Positions 6,101 to 15,024 of a DNA stretch of 30,938 nucleotides are shown one piece after another; positions within the stretch are counted from its first letter, which is position 1; every line of letters begins with the position of its first letter. The stretch comes from CAYQAJ01 sp964415245 (GTDB taxonomy: Bacteria; Planctomycetota; Planctomycetia; Pirellulales; Pirellulaceae), in contig CAYQAJ010000027.1 of the NCBI GenBank assembly GCA_964415245.1, positions 1 through 30,938 of the forward strand, read 5' to 3'. Under the pieces are notes generated by a model. The model searched no databases, was not told where the DNA came from, and worked only from the letters and a program-made list of their open reading frames with translations. The position numbers and the translations under genes were made by a program.

Positions 6101-9100
6101 CTACCTCCTTGGGAGGATGCCCGTGCGCCGCAGCGCATCGGCGGGCGAAGGGATTTTCCATGGACTCGGCGCGTCGCCTGCCTCGGGGAATAACTGCTGC
6201 AAGGTATCATTCAAGCCGGGCAGCGCCTTGCGCTCGGCGTCGGGTTGGTCGAGCGAGCCGGCCAGATGAATCAGCAGAAGCTGCCGACTGGCCAGACCCA
6301 ATGCGGGTGTGATAATCGGAACTCTCACGTCGCCGCGCCCAACCATCGTATAGAAGTCCATGTTGACGCGGCGATCGAACTCGATCTCGCCACGCCCCCG
6401 CAGGCTGATGGCGTCGCCGTTGAGGTCGGCGCGATCGATATTGACCCGGCCCCCGCCGACGCGGAATTCGATGTCGCTGCTGGTGAATGCGGTCGAATCG
6501 GGGCGGCGGATGCGCAGCAACTTCAACAGCGCGAACATAAGCGGCACTTCATAGATGTCGGCTTCGCGCAATCGCACGCTTCCCGATCCGCTATACGTGT
6601 GCGCCTCGCCCGCCGTGCCGGAAATGGAGAGTCCCGCGTGCATTCGTCCCGATACGCGGCCCAACCCGGGTGCCGCCTCGCGAGCGAACTCGGCCAGGTT
6701 GGCGTCGGTGAGCGTTACGCGGGCCGCGAAATGGGGCGACTCGCCCAGCGATACGTTCACGTCGCCGCTCAGCGTGCCGCCGAACACTTGTGCCGTGACG
6801 GGTCGGGGCCCGCCGCCGCTAAGCTGCGGGTCGGTCCAGCTACCCAGCATGACGCGATTAGGTTCCAACCAGATCGGGCCACGCAGGTTGGTCACCTGGA
6901 TGTCACTCGCGATCAGCGAATCGATGTTCAGCTCGCCTTGGGTGAAGAAGCTGGAGCCCTTCGCGTTGCCCACCAGGCGAACTCCGCCGCGTATCTGCTT
7001 CAGCGGAAAACCGCCTTCGATGCTGCCGTTTTCCATGTCGATCGAAAGGTCCCAGCCGGCGCTCACCATGTCGTCGTCGACCAGGGGTCCGGTCAGCTTG
7101 AGAGAGCCGGTTACGTTGACCAGGCCGCTCGGGTTGAGGGCCGTGACCGCCTGCGCCAGCGGCTTGGGGAGCGCCGCGATCAAATCACGGTCGGCTCGCA
7201 GGCGGTCGACCGTGATCCGATCGAGCTGCATGCTCCACTGCGATTCGGTTTGATCGCAAAACCCGACCATCGATAGAGTGAGGTCGCCGTGACGTGCCGA
7301 CAGGTCTTCAATCTCCAACCGACCGTCATGGAAGCGAATCGACCCTGCCACGTCGTCGAGCCGATAGGGAAAGGCGACCGGTTCCAGGCGGATGCTCCGC
7401 CGCGGGGCGTCCTGCCGCTCCGGCCATTTCTGCGCCCGCACGTCGACCGTGCAATGGTCGTCGGGATACCGGTACACGACGTCGGCCTGTACGTGGTCGA
7501 CGGCGCCGCGCGGACGAACGGACGCCCACATCGTCCGAGCGCTTTCGGGCAGCGCGTCGCGGAGCTCGTCTTCCAGCGGCAGATCGGTGGCCACGAAACG
7601 CAGCCGCAATTCGCCACCCGTGGCGTCCGGGGTCCAGCCGCCGTCGCAGCGGATGTAACCGACGTCGTTATAGCCGTGAAGATTCTCGAACCCCCACGTT
7701 CCGTCCTCGATGGTGATCGTGCCGCGGATGCGGTCGATGGGGTAGGGGAAGTACTCGTAGCGCACGCTGCAATCGAAGAGACCGATCCGCACGCGATGCC
7801 TAATGGCGTCGCTGTGGGGATCGTCTTTCGCGAAATGCCCGTTGAACGAGATCATGCCCCGCGGGGACAACGAGCCGACGACTTCGCGCAAGCTGTCGGG
7901 CATCGCGGCCAAAAGCTGCGCGTCGATGGGTATCGGACGTTCGAGCACCACGTCGACGGCGCCCGTTCCCTGCGGTCCGGGGTGTTTCATTGCCCCTTTC
8001 ACCGTTACGGTCTCGCCGGCGGCCAGCGCCTGCACGTCGACGGTCAGGACGTCGTCCTTCAGGCCGATCCTGCCGCTGCCGTGCGTCAGGCGGTAGGGAA
8101 ATTCGGCCAGCGCCAGCGACACGTCGACGCACTGCACCAGCACGTCGGTGTTCCACTGGCGGCCGTCGAACGTGGCCAACAGATCGGCATGGATCAGTCC
8201 CGTGGGAGAAAACCTTTGGACAGAGGCGCGCACGTCGGCGGGCAACAGCGCCAACAGCCGCGGCTCCAGGTTCCAGTTTCGCAAACGTGCGTCGAGCCGA
8301 ACCGCGGCCGTCGGGCCTTGCCCATGACGGGAAAACTGCAACCAAAGCGTTCCCTCGCTGCTGCGGGCCGTTAGCTCCTCGATGCGTAACTGATCGTTGT
8401 CGCAATAAAACTCCGCCTTCACGTCGGTCAAGGGGATGGGAAGGGGCGTCTCGCGGCTCTGCCCGTCGAGCAGCACGCCCTCGATTTTGAAACGCGGTTG
8501 GTCCGGGTGACCCGGATCGCTCGCCACGCGGAACTCCACGTCGGCCAGCCCGCGCAGATCGCCCGCCGGCTGCAATGCCTCGGCCAGCTCGGCGGGAAGG
8601 GACTGCCGTAAGTCGGGCGAAATCTCGATTCCGTTGGCGGTACCTTCGATCGACCAGTTGCTTAGGTCGGGATCCAACAGACAGTCGAACGAAACGTGCC
8701 GTACGTGCTCGGCCGTGAACGTGCCGCGGGCGCGAATGCGCGCGGGTAGCGGCCGCGACTGCGGATCGACCGCAAGCTGGGTCGCCGCGCCGGGCGCCGG
8801 GTCAATCGCCACATCGGGAATCGCAGGGGGCCGCGCAGGAGCCGGCGATTCGGAAATCGCCGTGGAGGGCATTTTAACGGGCGATTCCAGCGGCTCGTGC
8901 GTCACGTCGATGTGCACGTCTCGCAGGACGAGACGTGCGCGGCCCGGATTGCGGGAGTCGATGATCTCGACCGACGCGTCGTCGACGGTGGCCGTGGGCG
9001 GCGATTCGCCGAACTGCGGCAGCGGAAACAGCCGCAGCGCGCTGATCGAGCCGTCGGGTGCGCGACGTGCGCGAATTCTCATTCCCCGCGCCTTCAGGCT

Positions 9101-9484
9101 TTCGGCGGGGGGCATCTCGGAAAGCAAGTCTTCCGAATGCGCCGGGCAACCCACGAAGAGCTGGTCGACGTGAGCCACTTCGAGGGCGTCGGAGTCGGGT
9201 GAAGCTTCGCGAATCGAGAGGTCGCGAATCTCGATCCCCTCGCCTTCGATGAGCCGGACGTAGCCCACCGTGACCGACAGGCCCTGCGGTGCGTAGTGTT
9301 CGGCGAGACGCGCCTCGACCTGGGACTGAAGCTGGTCGACGATCTGCCGCGTGAGGATGTAACGGCCCACCGCAACGGCCGCCACCAACAGCGCAGCCAC
9401 GACCACGGCGCGGCGCAGCGTGCGCAGGAACCGGCAGTACGCGCCGTCCTTGCGCAGGCGATTGTCGGGACGATGATCCACCAC
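6101..9484 (-). CDS. AsmA-like protein, membrane-anchored, large
   Basis: This 1127-residue protein has one N-terminal membrane segment (about residues 26-43) after a basic cytoplasmic tail. A very long extracytoplasmic part of repeated beta-rich blocks follows. These alternate phrases such as RGMISFNGHF, GLVNVTGSLKLTG and LNIDSLIASDIQVTNLRGP. The C-terminal third has the AsmA/TamB pattern (GRVSGRMHAGLSISGTAG, INIDRADLNGDAISLRGRGEIEFD). Such proteins are thought to bridge the periplasm and carry lipids or assist outer-membrane assembly; that role is from the family, not shown here. The start is GTG at 9484, supported by GGAAGG 8 nt upstream. It follows the glycosyltransferase gene by 41 bp, so the two are probably co-transcribed. 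The last codons overlap a CCTCC/GGAGG palindrome at the TAG stop. Confidence 0.85.
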   Translation of the reverse strand: MVDHRPDNRLRKDGAYCRFLRTLRRAVVVAALLVAAVAVGRYILTRQIVDQLQSQVEARLAEHYAPQGLSVTVGYVRLIEGEGIEIRDLSIREASPDSDALEVAHVDQLFVGCPAHSEDLLSEMPPAESLKARGMRIRARRAPDGSISALRLFPLPQFGESPPTATVDDASVEIIDSRNPGRARLVLRDVHIDVTHEPLESPVKMPSTAISESPAPARPPAIPDVAIDPAPGAATQLAVDPQSRPLPARIRARGTFTAEHVRHVSFDCLLDPDLSNWSIEGTANGIEISPDLRQSLPAELAEALQPAGDLRGLADVEFRVASDPGHPDQPRFKIEGVLLDGQSRETPLPIPLTDVKAEFYCDNDQLRIEELTARSSEGTLWLQFSRHGQGPTAAVRLDARLRNWNLEPRLLALLPADVRASVQRFSPTGLIHADLLATFDGRQWNTDVLVQCVDVSLALAEFPYRLTHGSGRIGLKDDVLTVDVQALAAGETVTVKGAMKHPGPQGTGAVDVVLERPIPIDAQLLAAMPDSLREVVGSLSPRGMISFNGHFAKDDPHSDAIRHRVRIGLFDCSVRYEYFPYPIDRIRGTITIEDGTWGFENLHGYNDVGYIRCDGGWTPDATGGELRLRFVATDLPLEDELRDALPESARTMWASVRPRGAVDHVQADVVYRYPDDHCTVDVRAQKWPERQDAPRRSIRLEPVAFPYRLDDVAGSIRFHDGRLEIEDLSARHGDLTLSMVGFCDQTESQWSMQLDRITVDRLRADRDLIAALPKPLAQAVTALNPSGLVNVTGSLKLTGPLVDDDMVSAGWDLSIDMENGSIEGGFPLKQIRGGVRLVGNAKGSSFFTQGELNIDSLIASDIQVTNLRGPIWLEPNRVMLGSWTDPQLSGGGPRPVTAQVFGGTLSGDVNVSLGESPHFAARVTLTDANLAEFAREAAPGLGRVSGRMHAGLSISGTAGEAHTYSGSGSVRLREADIYEVPLMFALLKLLRIRRPDSTAFTSSDIEFRVGGGRVNIDRADLNGDAISLRGRGEIEFDRRVNMDFYTMVGRGDVRVPIITPALGLASRQLLLIHLAGSLDQPDAERKALPGLNDTLQQLFPEAGDAPSPWKIPSPADALRRTGILPRR

Positions 9485-9525
9485 TGGGTCTACCTTCCGT
9501 GGTCGGGTGGTTCAATTCTGCCGGT

Positions 9526-10830
9526 TCAGTCTCGGTCGATCTCCGACGTTTTCGGCGATTCGGTACGCTCCCGCGACACCCGGCGCCACACGACCGGTGC
9601 GGCCAGTGCCGCGGCCAGCACAATCAGTACCATCATGGGCGGCTCGCGATAGCGAATCGACCCCACGAACACTATGTGCAGCAGCGATACGTAAACGGCC
9701 GGCAGCACGCACAGAACGTACGGCCAACCTTGGCGCAGGTGCCGCCACGCACCGCAAATCGCCAGGATGATGAGCGGGACGAATCCCAGCGTCACCACGA
9801 TGCGCATCGGAACGCTGCGCAGCTCCTCGGCGTTGGGCCACACGTTCCATGTGCGGCCCAGTTTGATCAGCGCCAATTCCAGAGCGCGGCGCGGATTCTG
9901 CCGCGTCCACTCGATCGAGGCGTCGAGCATGCGGCGGTCGACGCGAACTTCGAACAAGCCGGCGGGTGGAGTCGCCGCCGTTTCGTCTTCCTGCCGCTGC
10001 ACGTTGCGGAATCGTTCGACGAATTGCATATCGCTCGCGCCGGTCGCCTCCGGGCTGAGACCGTCGTACAGGCTCGCGCCGACCTGGCTCGTCGTGAGGA
10101 CCGGTCGACCGGCCAACCGATAGTTGCGAATCCACCACGGCGCCATCACGGCGCAGATCGCCGCGAGCATCACGACGACTAGCAGCAGGTGCCGCTTTCT
10201 GTGGGGAAAGAAGGCGATGCCGATTGCCGCGGCAAACGGCGTGAACAGCAGCCAGCTCGGGCGCATCATCACGGCCGCTCCGGCCGCAAGGCCCGAGGCA
10301 ACGGCCAGCGCCGCCGCCGGCGAAGTGCGCCCTTGCCGCCAGGCCGCTACCCACAGAACGAGCTGTAGCAGCATAAGCAGACAGAACGGCGCCTCGGACA
10401 GCACAAACGTGCTGATAGCAATGGCGCCCGGGTAGAGGGCGGCCATCGCGGCGGCGATAAGAGCGACGGTGTCGTCGAATAGAATCCATGCCAGATACGC
10501 AACGCACAACACCGCCAAGGTTCCTATCACGGCCCCCAACGCACGGGCCCACATCGCCGGCGGGTCGTCCCCGACCACGCGCATCAGCGCCGCCAAGACG
10601 AGCGGGTAACCCGGCGTACGCAGGATACGCGTTTGATGGGGGCCGAACTCGTACGGCTGTCCTCGAGCGATATGCTGCCCCAACTCCCAGTACGTCGCGC
10701 TGTCGGGAAAGCCGAACGATCGCTCGTCCCCCAGCCGCGATTGCCACCACACGCCGGCAGCCAATCGGATGGCCAGCGCGAGGGCCAGCACAATGGCCAG
10801 GGGTACTCGACGCTGGGCAAGGGTGCGCAT
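9526..10830 (-). CDS. Polytopic membrane glycosyltransferase (GT39/ArnT-like)
   Basis: The protein has 434 residues with about ten hydrophobic segments. The arrangement matches lipid-linked sugar glycosyltransferases of the GT39/ArnT-like (GT-C) superfamily. The first extracytoplasmic loop carries the acidic motif FPDSATYW (Asp43), followed by RTPGYP (71-76), typical of this group. A large soluble segment lies in the second half (LYDGLSPEATGASDMQF...) before three last membrane segments. These enzymes use polyprenyl-phosphate sugars and modify envelope components; the acceptor is unknown. I placed the start at ATG 10830, just before the first membrane helix. The open frame extends to 11013 but that part is basic and unlike the family. 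No good Shine-Dalgarno is visible. Confidence 0.82.
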   Translation of the reverse strand: MRTLAQRRVPLAIVLALALAIRLAAGVWWQSRLGDERSFGFPDSATYWELGQHIARGQPYEFGPHQTRILRTPGYPLVLAALMRVVGDDPPAMWARALGAVIGTLAVLCVAYLAWILFDDTVALIAAAMAALYPGAIAISTFVLSEAPFCLLMLLQLVLWVAAWRQGRTSPAAALAVASGLAAGAAVMMRPSWLLFTPFAAAIGIAFFPHRKRHLLLVVVMLAAICAVMAPWWIRNYRLAGRPVLTTSQVGASLYDGLSPEATGASDMQFVERFRNVQRQEDETAATPPAGLFEVRVDRRMLDASIEWTRQNPRRALELALIKLGRTWNVWPNAEELRSVPMRIVVTLGFVPLIILAICGAWRHLRQGWPYVLCVLPAVYVSLLHIVFVGSIRYREPPMMVLIVLAAALAAPVVWRRVSRERTESPKTSEIDRD

Positions 10831-10998
10831 GGCAGGAGCGGGGCACGCCGACTCGGGGCACCGAGCGAGCGCGGCATGGTAGGTCGGATGCCTCAAACGG
10901 GTCAATACAGATGGCTGTTTTTCGTGCCGCTCCCCTGCCCGTAAGTGATTGCGATTCCGGTACTTTCTACCGAGGCGTCGCGCGGCGTGGCGCGATCG

Positions 10999-11028
10999 CC
11001 TCGCGGTGCCCAACGGGGCAATTTGAGG
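10999..11028. repeat. Nested palindrome, possible dispersed REP-like element
   Basis: CCTC (10999-11002) pairs with GAGG (11025-11028), and TGCCC (11007-11011) pairs with GGGCA (11016-11020). One frame through the segment reads SPRGAQRGNL, a phrase I recall from many spurious bacterial ORFs, suggesting a dispersed element. Confidence 0.45.
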
Positions 11029-11099
11029 AATCGTTCGCGGTCGCGCCGGTCGTTCCGCAGGCGAGACGGAAATCGTCGGAAATCTGGGAAGCGTAACAG

Positions 11100-11127
11100 T
11101 TTACTTCCGCCCGACGGCGGTTATACT
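11100..11127 (+). promoter_or_regulatory. Candidate sigma-70-type promoter for the MFS gene
   Basis: TTTACT (11100-11105) and TATACT (11122-11127) are separated by 16 bp and match 4 and 5 of 6 consensus bases. The start codon lies about 120 nt downstream. The prediction is by eye only. Confidence 0.4.
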
Positions 11128-11247
11128 CATAACCTCATTCAGCGCCGGGTCGACGGCGGAACATGGACTTTCTCTACGAAACGGCGGAAACCGCGCCCTG
11201 GCTCGTGCCTCGCGATAGCGCAACATCTCGTTGGGAGAACGTGCAGC

Positions 11248-12948
11248 ATGAATAAGCAACTGCGACTCTTCCTGGGCTGTTTCATTGCCCTGGTGGCCAC
11301 GGCGTTCGGCTTCATTGTCAGGGCCCTTATCCTGAAAGACTGGCAGTCCCAATTCAATCTCAGTTATGAGCAGCTTGGCAACATTCAGGGTGCGGGGCTC
11401 TATCCGTTTGCTATCTCGATCATTCTCTTCAGTTTGATCGTCGACAAGATCGGCTACGGTCGGACGATGGTGTTTGCTTTCGCCTGCCACACCGTCTCCG
11501 CCGTTTTGACGATTTCCGCGCCCATGTTTCTCGCCGCCGAGGGCGCCTCGGCGGAGGCCGTCGCGCACGGGCAGCAGATGGGTTACTGGATGCTCTATGT
11601 CGCCACGTTCATCTTCGCCTTGGGCAACGGCACCGTGGAGGCGGTCATCAATCCCGTGGTCGCCACCGTCTACGCCAGGAATAAGACGCACTGGCTCAAC
11701 ATTCTTCACGCGGGTTGGCCGGGAGGTCTGGTGTTTGGCGGCTTGTTGACCATTGGAATGTCGGTGCTGCCGTTAACGTCCTTGCCCGGCTCGTTGTGGC
11801 AGTGGCAAGTGGGCCTCGTTCTCATTCCCACAATCCTGTATGGAGTGTTGCTGTTAGGCCAGAAGTTTCCGGTGCAGGAGCGCGTTGCGGCGGGTGTCTC
11901 TTACCGGGATATGCTCGGGGAATTCGGCGCCGCAAGCTGCTTGATCGTCTGTTTCCTTTTGATCCGCGGCGTTGACAACATTCTTGGTGTCTTCGACACG
12001 ACGCTCGCCGGGGTCATCGGTGCTTCGGGGCTGATCGACACTCTCTCGCAGCACATGCTGGGGTTCTGGGCGCACGCCATTGTGCATCTTGCGATTGCGC
12101 TGGTTCCGACCATTCTGTTCGCCCTGTGGATTCGCCGTTTCGGCCGGCCGATGTTCGTGGTTCTGTTGCTGATCATGTTCCTGCTGGCCACCACGGAGCT
12201 GGGCACCGATACGTGGATCGCCAGCATCATGACCTCTGTGCTGGCGAATCCCCAGGCAGGTGGGTTGGTGCTGGTTTACACTTCGTTCATTATGTTCGTG
12301 CTGCGATTCTTTGCCGGTCCGATCGTGCACCGAATCTCGCCGTTGGGCCTCTTGGCCACCAGCGCGTTAATTGCGTCGATCGGCCTGTTTTGGCTCTCGA
12401 ACGCTGGCACCGGCGTGGTGCTGGTCTTCATCGCCGCCACGTGCTACGGCCTGGGCAAGACGTTTTTCTGGCCCACGACGCTGGGTGTCGTCTCCGAGCA
12501 GTATCCCAAAGGGGGCGCCTTGCTGCTCAATGGCATCGCCGGCGTGGGCATGATCGCCGTCGGGGTGCTGGGCAATCCCTTGATCGGCGCCATTCAGGAT
12601 CGCGACTTGAGCGCCCAACTCAAGACAGAACAACCCGCCATTCACGCCGAGGTCATTGTCACCAAGCCCGGTATTCTCGGCGAAAGTTCGGAGAGCGTGG
12701 ATCCGGCGCGGAGCGACCAGTTGCAGAAAGACCATCCGATTCAGTACAAGGAGCTCGAGCAGATCACCGCCACCAGCCGGCAAAGCACGCTGGGCAAAAT
12801 CGCGTTTCTCCCGGCCATCATGTTCCTCAGCTACCTGGGGCTGATCCTGTATTTCCGCTCCAAGGGCGGTTACAAAGCCGAGGTGCTCACCGGCCACGGG
12901 GCGAAGGATGAAGAATTCACCGGTGGCGTCGAGGGACCGGTGGAATAG
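11248..12948 (+). CDS. Major facilitator superfamily transporter
   Basis: This 566-residue inner-membrane protein has about twelve hydrophobic helices. The MFS loop 2-3 signature appears as DKIGYGR (66-72). The stretch LNILHAGWPGG (150-160) recalls the FHS (sugar:proton symporter) branch, but I cannot assign a substrate. It is longer than the usual 400-450 residues. The extra length lies mainly in a hydrophilic loop of about 70 residues before the last helix (DRDLSAQLKTEQP...ITATSRQS) and in a charged C-terminal tail. The start at 11248 puts the first helix at residue 6; GGAG lies about 10 nt upstream. The in-frame extension to 10945 is Arg-rich and passes through a repeat, so I reject it. 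The gene is convergent with tilS. Confidence 0.85.
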   Translation: MNKQLRLFLGCFIALVATAFGFIVRALILKDWQSQFNLSYEQLGNIQGAGLYPFAISIILFSLIVDKIGYGRTMVFAFACHTVSAVLTISAPMFLAAEGASAEAVAHGQQMGYWMLYVATFIFALGNGTVEAVINPVVATVYARNKTHWLNILHAGWPGGLVFGGLLTIGMSVLPLTSLPGSLWQWQVGLVLIPTILYGVLLLGQKFPVQERVAAGVSYRDMLGEFGAASCLIVCFLLIRGVDNILGVFDTTLAGVIGASGLIDTLSQHMLGFWAHAIVHLAIALVPTILFALWIRRFGRPMFVVLLLIMFLLATTELGTDTWIASIMTSVLANPQAGGLVLVYTSFIMFVLRFFAGPIVHRISPLGLLATSALIASIGLFWLSNAGTGVVLVFIAATCYGLGKTFFWPTTLGVVSEQYPKGGALLLNGIAGVGMIAVGVLGNPLIGAIQDRDLSAQLKTEQPAIHAEVIVTKPGILGESSESVDPARSDQLQKDHPIQYKELEQITATSRQSTLGKIAFLPAIMFLSYLGLILYFRSKGGYKAEVLTGHGAKDEEFTGGVEGPVE

Positions 12949-12996
12949 TGTGCTAGCTGCTGCTTCATGTGACGCTATGCGCATTCGCGGCCACAT

Positions 12997-14151
12997 TTAC
13001 GTGGCGCGCCTTCGGAGTACGATTTTCCCCGCCATTCGCGTCGCGCGAATCCCGCCAGGAAAGTCGGTACGGGCGGCGTCGGGGACACCGTTTTCGCAGG
13101 ACTCCCCCCGCGCCAGCGCCGCCAGCGCCGTCCACTCGTCGTAGCCCATTTCCATCTCCGGCCAGTCAAGTCTGCGCCAGACGGACTTGAGCATCTCGCA
13201 CAACAGGTATTCCGGCGTATCGGCCAACAGGCCGCAGTCGACGCGGACCGCGCCGGTCCCCTCGAACGCGACACACTGCCGGGTCAACGCCTCCGCCTGT
13301 TGGCTGACGACTCGCTGCGCCTCGTCGGTCAGCTTACCCAGCCGCACCAACGCGTCGACCACGCGCGCGTTGTAGTCCGCCTCCAGCCGGGGGAGCAGGT
13401 CGTGGCGGATACGGTTGCGGGCCCGGCTGGGATCGGCGTTGGTGGAATCCGTGCAATAGGGCTGCTGGAGCCGGCTCAGATAATCGAGCACCTCGGACCG
13501 GCGAACTTCCAACATTGGCCGCACGACTACCACGCCGGAGCCGAGCGCGCGGCACCGCGGGATGCCGCTCATGCCGGCCAGCCCCGTGCCGCGTACGATA
13601 TTGTGAAGAATCGTCTCCGCCTGGTCGTCGGCGGTATGCGCCGTGGCAATGTATCGGGCACCGATTTGCTCGGCCTTCCTACGGAGAAACTTGTATCGGG
13701 CGCGACGGGCGGCTGCCTCGAAGCCAAGTCGACGTCGCGACGAGTCGTCCAATAGGTGGGCGTCATCCGATGGGGCTGGCTCGCCCGATTCCTGTCGGCC
13801 CACGTGGCAGGGCAGGCCGTGCTCGCGGCAGAATCGCACGACGAACGCTTCGTCGGCCTGTGCGTGGCCGGGCCTGAGACCGTGGTTGAAATGGGCCACC
13901 ACGAGTCGCCCAACCCCCCGCTCGCCGCGTGCATCCCCCGGCTCGCCAAGCGTGTGGGGCAGACATTCCTGTCTGCCAGCACCTTTGTTGTGATCTCCTT
14001 GCCCCTGTTCCCGGAGCGTGAGCATCCCCCTCGCCAGGGCCATGCTGTCAGGCCCGCCCGAGACGGCCAGCAGGACCGTCACATCGCGCCAGTCGGGGAT
14101 AGGCCACGAGCCAGCGAGTTTCTCGACAAACGGGTCCAATTGGTGCGGCAT
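12997..14151 (-). CDS. tilS: tRNA(Ile)-lysidine synthase
   Basis: TilS converts C34 of the tRNA-Ile CAU anticodon to lysidine, allowing AUA decoding; it is normally essential. The PP-loop ATP-binding motif SGGPDSM is at residues 31-37. The segments VVAHFNHGLRP, GFEAAARRARY, ATAHTADDQAET and NADPSRARNRIRHDLLP follow, all in family order. The protein has 384 residues from ATG 14151; ATG 14169 is an equally open alternative, and neither has a clear Shine-Dalgarno. An insertion of about 30 residues (roughly 48-80) separates the P-loop helix from the next strand. It is encoded partly by a perfect palindrome of REP type (13958-13977). The frame is intact, so the gene is probably functional. Confidence 0.93.
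   Translation of the reverse strand: MPHQLDPFVEKLAGSWPIPDWRDVTVLLAVSGGPDSMALARGMLTLREQGQGDHNKGAGRQECLPHTLGEPGDARGERGVGRLVVAHFNHGLRPGHAQADEAFVVRFCREHGLPCHVGRQESGEPAPSDDAHLLDDSSRRRLGFEAAARRARYKFLRRKAEQIGARYIATAHTADDQAETILHNIVRGTGLAGMSGIPRCRALGSGVVVVRPMLEVRRSEVLDYLSRLQQPYCTDSTNADPSRARNRIRHDLLPRLEADYNARVVDALVRLGKLTDEAQRVVSQQAEALTRQCVAFEGTGAVRVDCGLLADTPEYLLCEMLKSVWRRLDWPEMEMGYDEWTALAALARGESCENGVPDAARTDFPGGIRATRMAGKIVLRRRAT
13958..13977. repeat. REP-like palindrome inside tilS
   Basis: GGCAGACA and TGTCTGCC flank a 4-nt centre, giving an 8-bp perfect stem. In the tilS frame it encodes part of AGRQECLPHT. I recall the same sequence as a dispersed element in planctomycete genomes, which would mark it as an insertion. 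A copy-number search is needed to confirm this. Confidence 0.7.
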
Positions 14152-14231
14152 GGGGCAACGGGCTGGCATGGCCCAGGGTGGGGGCGAAATATGGTTGAAG
14201 TCCGGTACGACAGCGCTTAGGATACGTTAAG

Positions 14232-14260
14232 TGCCAACGTGGCTAGGTGCCACGTGGGCA
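14232..14260. repeat. 12-bp stem-loop
   Basis: TGCCAACGTGGC (14232-14243) pairs with GCCACGTGGGCA (14249-14260) with one mismatch, around a TAGGT loop. It lies about 80 bp upstream of the tilS start and is not placed as a terminator for either neighbour. Confidence 0.7.
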
Positions 14261-14600
14261 TTTGGTATATGTTGATGAGTCCATCGCGCCCGCGGCAAGC
14301 CCGGGAAAGGGGCGTCGAGCGCGAGGTCGTTCGAATCAGTTTCCGTGGTATTCGGACCGGCAATCGGTGCCAAGACCCAACCCCATCAGCCAAAAGCATT
14401 TCGACCGATGAATCTGCTGCTTGTCCTTCTGGGATGCGTGATGAAGTGGTTACGCATCTATCCAAGCCGTCTAGAGCCGGTAGAGATTCCCTGCGACGGA
14501 TCAAGGAGCCGTGAGCGACAACAGCGCGAGGATGCGGTTTTTTGGATTCCTGGCTGGGGTTGGATGATCGTGCCTGTGGCGAGAATCCGTCCCGAACTAT

Positions 14601-14634
14601 CCCCCCTTGTCGAGGGGGGGCGCGAAGCGCCCCC
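14601..14634. repeat. Two overlapping, mutually exclusive hairpins
   Basis: CCCCCCT (14601-14607) pairs with AGGGGGG (14613-14619). The same G-run can instead form GGGGGCGC (14616-14623) paired with GCGCCCCC (14627-14634) around GAA. Only one can form at a time. Confidence 0.7.
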
Positions 14635-15024
14635 ACCGCGCGCGGGGATAGGACCGGGCGGATGAACCGTGCGGCGTCGGGCGACCGGCCCCGCACTCCC
14701 GTTAGCGCGATAAGAGTCAGCCGCCCCATTTGGCGTCGCGGCTGATACGGCACCTGCCGGGTCGGCATGGGCAGGCATCGAGCATGTTGGCGTTGTTGGT
14801 GGGCGTTTCGGCGAAGCCGGTACGCCATCCGCCGCCGCCGCATCTTCTGCCTGGGCACCTCCGTCACGGCACCTGATTCGAGCTCCTCTAGCTCACTAGC
14901 AACCCTTCTCCTGAGTGCGCCGCCAACGGTGTGCCGCCGCTTGGCCGTGGCCGCCACCATACGGCGACGTGCCCCTCATGGGGGCGGTGTCCCGGGCGCA
15001 CGCTCGAGAGCAAGGTAGGGCAAC

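Larger units (their letters stand above)
10831..11247. other. Divergent intergenic region between glycosyltransferase and MFS genes
   Basis: These 417 bp must hold promoters for both divergent genes. A candidate plus-strand promoter lies at 11100-11127. A REP-like hairpin segment occupies about 10974-11030. I see no gene here. Confidence 0.6.
14152..15024. other. Divergent intergenic region with hairpins, no gene recognised
   Basis: These 873 bp lie between the divergent tilS and rny genes. Open frames here (one of 247 codons on the minus strand) are Arg-rich, have no family character and cross the palindromes, so I treat them as spurious. Visible structures are a hairpin at 14232-14260 and two overlapping hairpins at 14601-14634. 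No convincing promoter or known RNA family was seen. Confidence 0.55.

Noticed and set aside
10945..11247. N-terminal extension of the MFS protein
   Set aside because: The extension is basic, passes through a repeat-like segment and precedes the candidate promoter at 11100; the first membrane helix starts just after ATG 11248.
14217..14960. 247-codon minus-strand reading frame
   Set aside because: Arg-rich, no family motifs, crosses the hairpins at 14601-14634 and 14232-14260 and lacks a ribosome site; typical spurious frame in GC-rich DNA.
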